From Amphirosellinia nigrospora (taxonomy: Eukaryota > Ascomycota > Sordariomycetes > Xylariales > Xylariaceae), in NCBI GenBank assembly GCA_004123355.1, contig SCHM01000002.1, positions 124,001-188,000 of the forward strand: a stretch of 64,000 nt of DNA, read 5' to 3'. Shown one piece after another: positions 47,046 through 58,359 of the stretch. Every line of letters begins with the position of its first letter. The stretch's first letter is position 1. The notes under the pieces were generated by a model, which worked only from the letters and a program-made list of their open reading frames with translations, made no database searches and had not been told where the DNA came from. The position numbers and the translations under genes are program-made.

Positions 47046-49620
47046 ATGAATGATCGCACCGACGCGGACGCAAGCATGACCGAGCAGCCGAAGAAGAAGG
47101 GGTTTTGGAGCAGCTTGTTTCGCAACCGTAGCAACGCCCAGCCGGGCCGAAGCAAGCCGGGGGTACGTATCATTCTTGCGACGTCGTTCATAAGTGCGGC
47201 TAAGCTATGCCCATGCGTAGGACTCACTAAGGCCTCGCAGGGACAGGAGGAGTATCCGAGGAGGGCGAGTGAAGGCGATCTACTCTCGCGCCACCGCCGG
47301 CCGGATGAGGCTGACGTCACCGGCACACGTCGTCGACCGCGACGTCCGGATCCACGTGATTCCAAGGGGAAGGGTCGGGAACAGTTGAACGGACATCTCT
47401 ACGAGCAGCTCCCCCTGACGGAATGGCCGCCTTCTGGCATTTCCCCCAACGAGGAGCTCACGCTCGGCCAGGCGATGGAGCTCATCTCGAGGGGTGTGCC
47501 GACGCACAGAGGCCACAAGCGACCCATCACACACGCGTCAGATCATTATTATGGCTTATATGCGACGACGGCCGGGAACCATGGTGATGAGGGCGACTCC
47601 GTCAACCAACACAACGCGATGACGCAGTTGATGAGCCTACGAGTCCAGGGTTCGGGACCACCAACCTACCCATGGGAGACGCTAGAGCAGCCGAGCTTCG
47701 CCTTCGGCGTCGGCGCCCGGCCTGGTACCATCACGCTGAATTCGTGGGTGAGCAGGTCGAGCGTGATACCACCGATGATAGCCCTACGCGATCCGGGAGT
47801 GTTGCCCCGTGATGTCGACCTCACGCAGGTCTTTGAGCGACTGAAGGACCTTGAGGCTGGCCTCGAGGACGATGATCCAGACCTTATGTACCAGCAGCTT
47901 TACAAGCGATTTCTACGAGACCCGGAAAAGACGTCTAGCCCTCACAAGCGCATGGAGCAGCAAATAATGGATCTGGTCATGTGTTTATCCGGCCTGGACT
48001 GGATCGACTTCACGACACCCAAAAACCAAGTCGTCACCAAGTTCATCTACGACACGAGCCCAGAAAATGAAGCGCAATATCTGAAATTCTTCTACCAACT
48101 GCTGCTTAGTCTAGAACTCGAGCTCCGCATCAATTCCAGGTTGCACACCGACTGGGCCAAAGAGCGCCTCATGGGACAGATCCCGCCCAAGATTCAGTGG
48201 AACCTAGCTTTGGCGCGGCGTTGGCGGGATAACGTACGCATCGAAGAGTACGGTGCGACGGCCGAGAAGATCCGACTACGGTACAAGCTGAGGAAGCGCC
48301 AGACCAAAATGCTCAAGCGCTTTGCCCAGATGATGAAGTGGTCGAACCTGGCGGAAACGCTGGACATACTGAAGGAACGGGATGCGGAAGGGAGCTTACT
48401 TACCATCAGTTCTCATACAATGGCCTTTTTCAGTGGATTGGTGCTACCGGGGGTAAGTAGCCAGAACCTTTTGATGCAGCGTTGGCTTCCCATTACCCGA
48501 TTCGTTGGCAGCTGTATGCCTCGAGCGACTGGACACCATGCTGATTCATCTTATAGCCTACTTTTCCGTTTCTCATAATGAATAGCCTAATCGATATAGA
48601 CCCTGACAAAGCGACGGACCATCTTGCGCTGTTGACTCACCTAAATCCGAACTGTGGGTTCCAATACCGTAATAGCTATACCTATTGGACATCGACGAGC
48701 ATTGTTGGAAAAGTCCTCGCGCCGACGTGCCTTGAGGTTGCTGGCTGGGTTGGGCCCGCTCGCCCTTCAAGTGACCTCGGCCGCTCTCAGATCGCGCGGA
48801 TCCGCTCTCGCCGGCCGCGCCAGCGCATGACGCCCGAGGACGTCGCTACCATGAGCGAGCGCTGCGACCCCCTTGGCCCGTCTGCAGAGATATACCCCGT
48901 AAAGGAATACGAGCTATTGACACCGGACAGCGACGATGTCGTCGACACGGTCCGCATCGAGATGCTCAATCTAAAGGCACTCGCCGACGTACAGGAAGCA
49001 GGACCGGGCTGGTTCGAGGCCAGCATCCAGTTCGCCATCTCGGGTGTCAGCTGGCCGTTGCGTCTGCACTTCGATGTCTGGTTCATCTATGCGTGGCCGT
49101 GCTCGGACGGTCCACATCCGCTCTTCTTCGACTATGTGTATACAACCGTGCGAGCCGACGACGTGGTCGAGATCCAAGATTGGGCTAAGCCGGTGCCCCT
49201 GCCGTTGAACGGGAGTGGGAGCCTGAAAGAAAGGAGTGGCTTATCAACACCCGTTGGCGGAAGTGGTAGTAATAGTCAACAACAGCAGCCGCAGCAACAA
49301 CCTCACAAGCATACGCCGCAAGAGGACGATGATGCCGAAAGAGTTCTTGTGATTGAGGCGTTTGGCGTAAAGGATAATGAGGTCTTGGCCCGGGCTTGGT
49401 GCTCGCATTGGGGCCTCAATGCTGTGGTAGCGGATATTGGTAAGACATGGTAAGTTTTGATGCCTTCTCAGTCTTGCGAACTCGATAATGGGCGAGGATT
49501 TTGTGCTAACGACAGTGCTTTTCTCCCGAATTCAGCATGGCGTGTGCCATCCGCGAGGCCTATGCTGCGACCTTGACAGTTGTGATACTCATTGAGGAAC
49601 AGCCCGACGGGTTGGATTAG
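47046..49620 (+). CDS. Conserved-looking fungal protein of unknown function, 768 aa
   Basis: Model: join(47046..47162, 47241..48452, 48557..49449, 49536..49620), 768 aa with no frameshift. All three introns have GTACGT/GTAAGT donors and clear acceptors, and joins are smooth (SKPG-GQEEYP, VLPG-PTFPFL). I do not recognise a named domain. The N-terminus has a short basic, aromatic motif (PKKKGFWSSLFRNRSN) that could bind membranes, then a disordered Arg/Pro/Asp stretch. The core (residues about 180-470) is ordered and mostly helical (YPWETLEQPSFAFGVGARPG, LLLSLELELRINSRLHTDWA, RLRYKLRKRQTKMLKRFAQM). The C-terminal half has NPNCGFQYRNSYTYW, GWVGPARPSSDLGRSQIARI, VRIEMLNLKALADV and a beta-rich part, a Gln-rich linker, and ends MACAIREAYAATLTVVILIE. 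From memory it resembles uncharacterised Pezizomycotina proteins; that is inference. No signal peptide or transmembrane helix. Confidence 0.8.
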
Positions 49621-51379
49621 AACCAATACCAGGGAAAGTGAAGAAATAATACGGTACGAGTATGACACAACGCTCACGATGCTATGCCGCTATCGATGGC
49701 GCGCTTAGCTGCTTTGCGGTATGGCATCGGAGAAAGAGAGAGTTTTGGAAAACGGAGTTGCTGGCTTTTTTTTCTTTCGCTATGGTACGTACCTATGGCT
49801 TATACCCACCTACTCGGCTTTACAAGATGGCACCAACAAAAATAAAACAAAAAAAAGGCCAAACTTTGATTAGATAGCAATTATTGATGTGATTTGCTTA
49901 ACATGCTAGTATAATCGCAGGATTATGCTGTCTTTTATCAATGCGTTGTAAAGATAATAGGATGTGTGACGGCAGGGAAGCGAAAACCGGACGATCGGCA
50001 CATTGGCACAGTAGATTGGCGCTCAAAAACCTGGGTTCCAGCCCAGGATTATATGGTTAGGGACATGCCAAATCATCGTGAGAAGATCCATGTTGGATGA
50101 TGGGCTTGTCATCCCACGCGTCTGCGAGTCGCCCCCGAGCAAGCCCGAGTGGTCCGTACCAGCTGGACATAAAACACCTGATCACCTTGTGCGCTTTTTC
50201 TACGTTTTTTCCCAGTCTTTCTCCGCTTCTGTGCTGTAGCCCTCTAGGGCAAGGTCCACTTGTGTTTCCAAACAGCTCGTTTTCGTAGTAATAAATAAGA
50301 ATTGGCGGTCACGATGTTGCGCGCTATAGCGAGATGGTGTGTGTGTGAAAGCTCAACTTTTGGTGGGGTAGAAGTGGTCTCGACCCCAACTTAAAGCTAT
50401 CAGAGTTCGACTATTCCTCGAATGCGCCCCCTGCATGCATATGAGGTATAACAGCTGTGCTATCTCTAGGTACCCTAAGCTCCCTAAGCTACAGTAGTTA
50501 CAGTGAAGATTTTCCCCTCATCCCCACCATATTCCCCACCTCGGCCCCCCGCCAGTGACGACACAGCGCTTTACCCCTCCAAGGGTATAGCTCGACGATC
50601 CTCTCAGCCATACCTACTAAGTAGCTTTCAGGGCTTCCACGAAAGAGCTTTTCGACCCAGCTGGTCGCTTGTCTTAAACCATAGGAAGGCCGTCTTTGGA
50701 TCAGAGAGCTAGTTAGAAAGGAAGAACGGGAGTCCTTAGTAAAGGAACCTACCTCCCTACCCTGAGTCGAGCCGTCGTTGACCTCATCAGAACTCCAAAC
50801 TAACCAAGGTCTAGAATCGCCTCCTCCTCTATTCTCCGAACCTGGCTTACACGAGACACTAGAAAAAGAAAAACGCGAAAGCTGCAAGCATAGCCGATCA
50901 GATCAGATAGCTCACCTCGCCACGGGATAGGGCTGCTGAATAAGGGCCCGTCGCTCACATCAGACCGCGCACACTCGCGTCCGCATCCGCATACGTCACG
51001 CCATTGGACGTCGGCCGCCATCGTCGTGCAGTTTGCCTCCCTTGTCACCCCCTCGCTTTTCGCTTACCAGTATTACGCCCGTGGCTTCTGCGCTTGTGCT
51101 ATTCATTTCCTATCATGGAGTGAGTGATGCTATGAGCATTGACCCCTGCTTGTCACAAAGACCGTTGCTGTATTTACATGCGCCGTCTCCCCGAATGATT
51201 CAAGAAAACTCTAAATTAAGCAACTGTGATATCTCTCTCTAACATACAATGGCTTTTGATAGTACACGTAACGTAATTCAGATCGAGAACAATGTGCGTG
51301 TCTCTTTGCTTTAGGCCCTTCCTCTGGCACTAACCTACAGTGTTTTTGCCTTGACGTGCGATCGCAGCCTCAATTAACT
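49621..51379. other. Intergenic region (1.8 kb)
   Basis: No supported gene. A T-arm-like palindrome CCTGGGTTCCAGCCCAGG lies at about 50030-50047 without the rest of a tRNA. Overlapping frames at 50500-50890 on both strands show no domain. The last 300 bases are the leader of the kinase gene and may include a 5' UTR intron. Confidence 0.45.
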
Positions 51380-53281
51380 ATGACGCAACAGGATCATTAT
51401 ATAGGGATTGACGTCGGTACGGGCTCGGCTCGTGCGTGTCTCATTGATTCCTCCGGAGACATCAAGGCCCTTGCGTCGGAAGCCATCAAGCTCTGGCAGC
51501 CGCAAACCGGCTACTACGTAAGCAACCCCTGGTTTCTTCAGCTCGGCTTACAAGCTCTAGTGCTGACGAGCCGTGCCAGGAACAATCTACGACTGACATC
51601 TGGCACTGCATCTGCCATTGTGTTCATCGAGTTGTACACCAGTCCGGCGTCGACAGTTCCTTGATCAAGGGCATCGGCTTTGACGCAACTTGCTCATTGG
51701 CGGTATTCGCCCACGACACCGACGAGCCTGTTCCCGTTACCGGCCCCGACTTTGAGAATGATGGCAACGACCGCAATGTCATCCTATGGCTAGACCATCG
51801 TCCTGTCGAGGAGACCGAGAAGATCAATGCCACAGGCCATAACCTACTGCGTTATGTCGGTGGTAAGATGAGCATAGAGATGGAGATTCCCAAGGTGCTC
51901 TGGCTCAAGAACAACATGCCCGCCGAGCTCTTCGACCGCTGCAAATTTTACGATTTAGCAGACGCCCTCACGCACTTAGCCACGGGCAATGAGAACCGCA
52001 GCTTTTGCAGTACCGTCTGTAAACAGGGATACGTCCCTGCTGGCGTTGACGGCAGTGTCAAGGGCTGGCAAGAGGATTTTTACCACACAATTGGCCTGGG
52101 CGACTTGGTGAAAGACGACTTCAAGCGCATGGGAGGAGTCGATGGGGTGGTGAGCCTATTTGCTACAAGTTTAGTGGTTGACGAGTTGATTGCTGACACC
52201 AGACGCAGAGCGGCAAATACATGAGCGCTGGAGAGCTGGTCGGTACACTGTCAGAGACCGCCAGCAAGCAGCTGGGCTTACCTGTTGGAATCGCCGTTGG
52301 TAGCGGTGTGATTGACGCTTATGCCGGTTGGATCGGCACGGTAGGAGCCAAAGTGACACGCAATACGGACACGCAGACGAAACTCACCCTGCAAATGACC
52401 TGGCTCAGGCCTCAACAAGGCTTGCTGCTGTTGCCGGTACGTCAACCTGTCACTTGGCCATGTCAGAGAAGCCCGTGTTTGTCAATGGTGTATGGGGGCC
52501 ATACCGTGACGTCCTCCTTCCCGGGTTCTGGTTAGCCGAGGGTGGCCAGTCCGCTACAGGCGAGCTTTTACGCCACGTCATTGAGACGCACCCGGCGCAC
52601 AGAGACGTTCTGGCCCTTGCAGAAGCGATGCAATTGAATATCTACGATTACATGAACTTCCATCTCCGTGAGCTAGCCGAGAAGGCCAGCGCGCCAACGG
52701 TGTCCTACCTTGGCCGACACTTCTTCTTCTATGGCGATCTATGGGGTAACCGTTCACCCATTGCAGACCCAAACATGAAGGGCGCGGTGATCGGTCTCAG
52801 CTCCGACTCTAGCGTAGATGGCTTGGCGCTCTATTACTATGCTACGATGGAGTTTATCGCGTTACAGACGCGACAGATCGTGGAGGCCATGAACAAGGAG
52901 GGTCACAACATCCAAACAATCTTCATGTCAGGCAGCCAGTGCCAGAACGAAATGCTCATGGACCTTATCGCAACCTGTTGCGACATGCCGGTGCTCATCC
53001 CTAGGTATGTGCACGCGGCGGTTGTACACGGTGCGGCGATGCTTGGTGCGAAAGCAGCCAGCGCGGATCAGGATGGAAATACCGAGAACCTCTGGAGCAT
53101 CATGGACCGCATGAGCAAGCCCGGTCGGCTCGTGAAGCCTGGGAAGGACAAGAACGAGAAGAAGCTGCTGGACACCAAGTACGAGGTCTTCCTCGACCAG
53201 TGCCGCACTCAGCAAGACTACCGCAAGAAGGTGGACGGGGCAACTGACGGCTGGGTCGAGGAGCCGAGCAAGTCATCTTAA
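51380..53281 (+). CDS. FGGY-family carbohydrate kinase (ribulokinase-like, yeast YDR109C type)
   Basis: ATP-dependent sugar kinase; in this subgroup the likely substrate is D-ribulose or a related ketose (family knowledge, not shown here). Model: exons 51380-51517, 51580-52149 and 52209-53281. Introns 51518-51579 and 52150-52208 have GTAAGC/GTGAGC donors and CCAG/GCAG acceptors. The start at 51380 gives MTQQDHYIGIDVGTGSARACLID, the phosphate-1 motif of the ASKHA fold. Then come IKGIGFDATCSLAVF, NVILWLDHRPVEE, GNRSPIADP and the C-terminal adenosine motif region MSGSQCQNEMLMDLIA...HGAAMLGA. One indel near 52350-52380 switches the frame between GWIGTVGAKV and NDLAQASTRLAAVAGTSTCHL; both sides are well conserved. 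About 590 aa, usual for the group. Confidence 0.9.
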
Positions 53282-53929
53282 AAAGGCGTCGTATCAGATA
53301 GATAGAAAGGCCGACGGCGGTGCGATCGCGATCTAAGTTTCAATTTGCGGCGTAAGCAAGCCTTATTTAGGGTAAAAGAGGGGCGTGAACTAGAGTATAC
53401 GGCTAATGCCATCACATAATTAAAACCCCGTGCATTGCTGCTGTGTTTTAACATCGAACTACTTAGTAGTTTATGTTCAAATGAATTTGAAAGCAAGGCA
53501 AGAAAATAAAGGGCGAATTGATGATTGATGTAGTACCTACCTAGGTACCTAAGCGTAATAGCATCATGTAGTTGATTTAGGTACCTGAGGTAGCTTTCAT
53601 GTTGGGGTCCGTGCACGCGCGACTAGCGCAGCCTCTAACGGAGCTGCCCTGTCTTGTCTTGTTGATTGTTTTCTTTCAGCCTTATCTCGAAATTTTGGTA
53701 ACCCTGCTGAACCTCAACACAGCAGGACCTGGGGCAGGGCCAACCATTGAACCATTTACCTGGATTACCGTAATCAACATCCCCATTCTCTCTAGCTGCC
53801 ACTATTCTCGGTTCCCCATACACACCCACACACCCACACACCCACGCACCCACGCACCCACTTCGCTGCGACGGTGAACAACGCGCGACCTCATCCAATC
53901 GCCTCTCATTGTCGACACCTCATTCCACC
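53282..53929. other. Intergenic region and NIC96 leader
   Basis: No gene seen. Contains a CA/CCCA microsatellite just before the NIC96 start and TACCTA repeats near 53535-53585. Confidence 0.5.
53821..53861. repeat. CACACCCA octamer microsatellite
   Basis: About three copies of CACACCCA followed by two of the variant CGCACCCA, about 70 bases upstream of the NIC96 start codon, probably within the leader. Confidence 0.8.
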
Positions 53930-56900
53930 ATGTCGCTCTTCGGCAAACCGCAGCAACCTGCTGCAACGGGCAGTCTCTTCGGGAGCCCTGCCGGTCAGCA
54001 ACAAGCCACCGGCCAGACGCCTAACTTGTTCAGCAGCACGGCTCAACAACAGAGCACTACTCCGCGGTTAAGTTTATTCGGTAATCCTGGTCAACAGCAG
54101 CAACAGCAACAGCAATCAACGGGCCAGACGCCCGGCTTGTTCGGCACCAGCACAGCGCAGGGCTCGAATCCCCTGGCGCAACCTTCCACGCCCAGCCTGT
54201 TCGGAAACCAGGCAGCTCCGAACACACAACAACCGGCTACAACTATCGGTAGAGGGCTGTTTGCCACGGTTGAAAGCGCACCATCTACAACTACAAATAC
54301 CAGCTCATGGGTTTCGGGACCGTCGGGAGTCGCTCAGGGTGCGGGCGCCTCTGGCCTGTTCGGAACCAGCCAACAACCTGCTGCGTCGAACAATAGTGGT
54401 GCGTTGCCCCAAGGAAATACTAGTGGTTATTTCGACAGTCTTCTCGCGAAAAGCAAGAAGCAAGCCCAGGGCGAATCTCCGCTTGAGGATCTTCCCAGTC
54501 TGCAGCTTGGGCTAGGCGATCTACGACAACGCCTTCGGAAACTTGGGCCTCAGGCGGAACCTCTACAGCATGGCAGGGCCCAATACATGCTCTCCGCCTC
54601 CGGGGTAGACCCGGGCGCTTCCATCAAGGATCTCAAATTCTTCAGCGCCCACACCGTCGGTCGCGTTGACCGACCTGCCCCTGGCCCCGCCCCCGCCGCC
54701 GAAATTGATGTTGACGCGTACCTCGCGAACCTGCAATCGAAGACTACATTGAGCATGATTGCCGACGGCCTGGAGAGATCTGCCAAGGACTTTGATGATT
54801 TCTTGGAGGACAATATTACAATGGAGTGGGAAGCGCAGAGGAAGCGTATATACGAGCACTTCGGAATAAAGTCCAGGGAAGAAGGAGCCGGCGATCACAA
54901 TGTGGCTACACCAGGCAGGGAATCAACAGGCGGGTTTGGCCGATCAAGAAGGAATCCGAAGGCTTCTCGGTCTGCAGCTCCCCCTGCTAAGGGCAGTACT
55001 TTTGGGCGCTCAATCCTACAGAAATCGGTCATCGGAACACCAAGTAAAATCGGTTCCCACCAGCCTGAGTTCACAGATGTTGAAGGTGCTGCAGGTAGCC
55101 CAGCATCCGCGGCCCCCAACGGCGCATCAGTGGATGATAGGTTGATTAGGGAGAAGCAAGCCAAACTATCAGACCGCGTGAGAGCTCTTAACTTAGCTCG
55201 ACTCGAGAAGACGCCCTATCCTATTTTACATGAGCTTGCCGAGGTTGAGGGTAAATCTGGCGATAGACACGCCCAACAACTTGTTGATGCATACCATGCC
55301 GCCATGTCGATCGTGGGTGAGAACCCAGACGCTGAGACATTTGCTGGAGATGGGACAGCTAGAGAACGCCAATTCAAGGATAATTACCTTGATCCAAACG
55401 ATAAGTCTGCTGGTTCTTTACAGATGCGTAGAAGGATACTCGATGGCGCAAATCGATTCCTAGAGAAGAAGTTCTTCCAAGAGATTGAAAGCGTCATCGC
55501 CAAACATCCCCGGGAAGCCGCTCTTGGAGGACGTCCTGACGTTGTCAGCAAGATTCAGGCTTACGTGCGGTTACGGAATGCCAGAAAGGACCTTGTTCCC
55601 GACAATATCGAGCTCCAGCAGGATTCCGAAGGAGAATTCGTCTGGGCAATCGTATTTTTCCTATTACGTTCTGGCCATATTACCGAGGCTGCACAGTATG
55701 TTAAGGGGCAATCTACAGTCTTCCGAACTATCGATCGAACATTCGCGTCCTACCTGCTCGAGTATGTGGCCAGCCCTGAACGACGGCTAAGGCGGCAGCT
55801 GCAAGACCGATGCAGTAATGAATACAACCAAAGAGCACGCAACGCCCCCGAAAATTCCATTGACCCCTATCGTATGGCATGCTACAAAGTAATCGGACGA
55901 TGTGATGTTAGTAACCGCAGCTTCGAGAACTTGAATACAGAGATCGATGATTGGATCTGGCTTCAGTTCAATCTGGCCCGTGAAAATGATAAGTCAACTG
56001 AGGTGGCCGCCGAATCATATGGCCTACAAGATCTTCGGACAAGCATCCGGGAGATTGGATTGAAGCACTTTCCCAAAAATCCGAGTGAAGATACTAATGG
56101 TACCTTCGGCATGTTCTTCCATCTGCAAATCTTGGCGGGCATGTTTGAGCAGGCTATATCGTATCTTTACACCTTCTCATACGTTGACGCCATCCACTTT
56201 GCCATTGGCCTTGAGTTTTACGGCCTCATTCGGCCAGCTGATCCATGGACCACATCGGACACGCTCCTATCCTATGACACTCGGACGAAGCCGCAGTTGA
56301 GCTTTGGCCGGATGCTAGGATACTACACGAGAGACTTCCGCGCCGCCGACGTGAACTCTGCTGTAGACTATCTCACTCTCATCTGTCTCAACGGCGACTT
56401 GGGTGGTGAGGCAGGGCGCCAGCAAGCGGAGCTTTGTCATGTGGCGCTGCGGGAGCTAGTTTTGGAAACCAGGGAATTCAGCAAGTTAATTGGCGACATC
56501 AGGCCAGACGGACGCCGTATCACTGGGCTCATTGAAGAGCGAGGCCCACTCATCGGCTTGCGAGAAGAGGATGACTTTGTTAAGACGGTTACCCTCCAAG
56601 CAGCTCGATTTGCCGACGACAACGGCCGGACCACAGATGCGGTGCTGCTATATCATCTTGCTGGAGATTACGATAGCGTTGTTACGATTGTCAGTCGTGC
56701 TTTGAGTGAGGCGATCTCACTTGAGATTGGCGAGGACCCTATGCGTCTCATGCCGGTCAAACCACGCGCCACCGGACAGGCGCCCGAGGCGCAACCGGGA
56801 AGCAGCCTAAGTCTCGCCACCATCGACGACCCTATTCAGCTCGCCTACACTATGATGTCCATGTACGAAAAGGATGCCATGTTCTCGACAAAAATCCAAA

Positions 56901-57369
56901 GCCAAAACCGAGTCGCCTGTCACCTTCTGCTTCAAATGAGCGAAATCAAGACGCTAGTAGAAGGCGGCCAATGGCCCGAATCACTGGATGTAAGTTTCGT
57001 GTCGCTCTCTTTGCCCCTTCTTAAGCCATGTGTTAATAAAATGTGTAGAAAATCCGTGCGCTCGAAATCCTCCCCTTGGATGCCAACGGCGACGCGACTA
57101 AGATCCGTCACTATGCATCCAACTTCTCTGGGCTCTCGCAAACAGTCGCGATCAACGTGCCGAACTTGCTGATGTGGACCATCACGTGCTGCATCCGGCA
57201 GCGCGAACGGCTCGTAGGCGGCCAGTTCAGTGGTAATGAAGAGTCGCGCCGGATGATGTACGACGGCCTCAAGCAGATCAGCATGGATCTGACAACGTAT
57301 ACCAGCCAGCTGCGCTACAGGTTCCCTCCACATCTACTTGAAGCGCTAGCGAGGGCTTCTGCGGATTAG
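53930..57369 (+). CDS. NIC96: Nucleoporin NIC96 (Nup93 family) with N-terminal FG region
   Basis: Scaffold of the nuclear pore inner ring; its N-terminus recruits the Nsp1-Nup57-Nup49 channel complex. Model: join(53930..56989, 57049..57369), 1126 aa, no frameshift; the intron has a GTAAGT donor and TAG acceptor. Residues 1-170 are Gln/Ser/Gly-rich with spaced LFG motifs (MSLFGKPQ, GSLFGSP, LSLFGNP, PGLFGTS, PSLFGNQ, SGLFGTS) and a poly-Gln run. YFDSLLAKSKKQ and a coiled-coil-like helix (LQLGLGDLRQRLRKLG) follow. The alpha-solenoid covers about residues 330-1126, with EFVWAIVFFLLRSGHITEAAQYV, DDWIWLQFNLARE, AISYLYTFSYVDAIHFAIGLEFYGL and LPLDANGDATKIRHYASNF typical of the family. Length and layout fit filamentous-fungal NIC96. 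Confidence 0.95.
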
Positions 57370-57950
57370 ACGTAGAGTGTCTCGGGAGGTGGCTCCCACG
57401 GCGTAGGGTGACAAGTAGAACAAGAGGTTATTGGACACCGGCAGTGTCATGTAATAGATTCGTATCGCGTACTACTGTGTGTTCTGATCGGGAAGAAGTG
57501 ATTTGGGCCAAAAAGCTGGGTAGGCTACTGTACTGTGACGTGACAAAGGACTACGGCGCTGCAGATGCCAGACCAAAATAAGTGATCGTACATGACTAAA
57601 ACTAATAAAATGAAACTGCTTTTCCTTCCCCATATGCCTATCAGTCATGCAGTAGTGTTCGCGACAGTCATTGTCTAGGTATCCTTAATAATATAGTCAA
57701 AGAAAATAGGTGCTGCCTACGTGTAATGATTGATTCATGTCGTGTAGGTAACGATAGTTTTATGGATGTGGATGGCGGCTTGGCAAGTAAGGTGTACTGT
57801 ATCATGTACTGTAGATCAATACAGCGCCCGAGTCATGGTGTCCTTACTTGGGAGCCTCCAACGACTCGTGCAGGCCCACCTGCCGCAAAAAAAAACATCG
57901 ACAGGTGATCTGCCGCCTCCAGTTCGTGCGACATCCCACATCCATCCAAT

Positions 57951-57992
57951 CCCCATCCCCATCCCCATCCCCATCCCCATCCCCATCCCCAT
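57951..57992. repeat. (CCCCAT)7 hexamer microsatellite
   Basis: Seven exact tandem copies of CCCCAT, followed by imperfect CCCACAG units. Confidence 0.9.
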
Positions 57993-58222
57993 CATCCCAC
58001 AGCCCACAGCCCGCATCCCGCAGGACCCCATTAGCTGATTATAGCGTGTGCCGGTCCCCGGTCCCCGGTCCCGGTTCCCGTTATCCGGCCTCATTCAGCC
58101 CTACCTCGGCCGGTCCATTGCTCGATTCGACCAGCTCGGCGTCGTTACTAAGCTGCCTACCCAGGTACTTAGGTGTCCGTCTGCAGCACTTGCTGTATGT
58201 AGGACAGGACAGGACGGTGTCG

Positions 58223-58254
58223 AAGTGAGTAAGTGAGTAAGTGAGTAAGTGAGT
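58223..58254. repeat. (AAGTGAGT)4 octamer repeat
   Basis: Four exact copies of AAGTGAGT. Three copies of AGGAC lie just upstream (58201-58215). Both sit 100-150 bases before the bZIP start codon. Confidence 0.9.
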
Positions 58255-58359
58255 GAATGGAGGCCGAGGGTTGGTGTGACATGACGTGATCTGATGCGAC
58301 CTGACCTGTGATACAGCTGGCTGTACTTATTGTTCGTTCCCATTGCCGCTTCGCATATA

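Larger units (their letters stand above)
57370..58359. other. Intergenic region with microsatellites
   Basis: No gene. Open frames at 57816-58228 are created by simple repeats in the bZIP promoter area. Contains hexamer, octamer and pentamer arrays, listed or noted separately. Confidence 0.55.

Noticed and set aside
49996-50050. Possible tRNA (TGGCACAGTAGATTGG ... CTGGGTTCCAGCCCAG)
   Set aside because: The T-arm pairs, but the A box to B box distance is too short and no acceptor or anticodon stem forms.
53800-53870. Direct-repeat array that could be mistaken for CRISPR
   Set aside because: It is a simple CA/CCCA microsatellite without spacers, in a eukaryotic genome.
57816-58228. Open frames of 90-126 codons rich in Pro/Ile/Ser or Gly/Met
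   Set aside because: They translate the CCCCAT microsatellite on either strand and carry no other coding signal.
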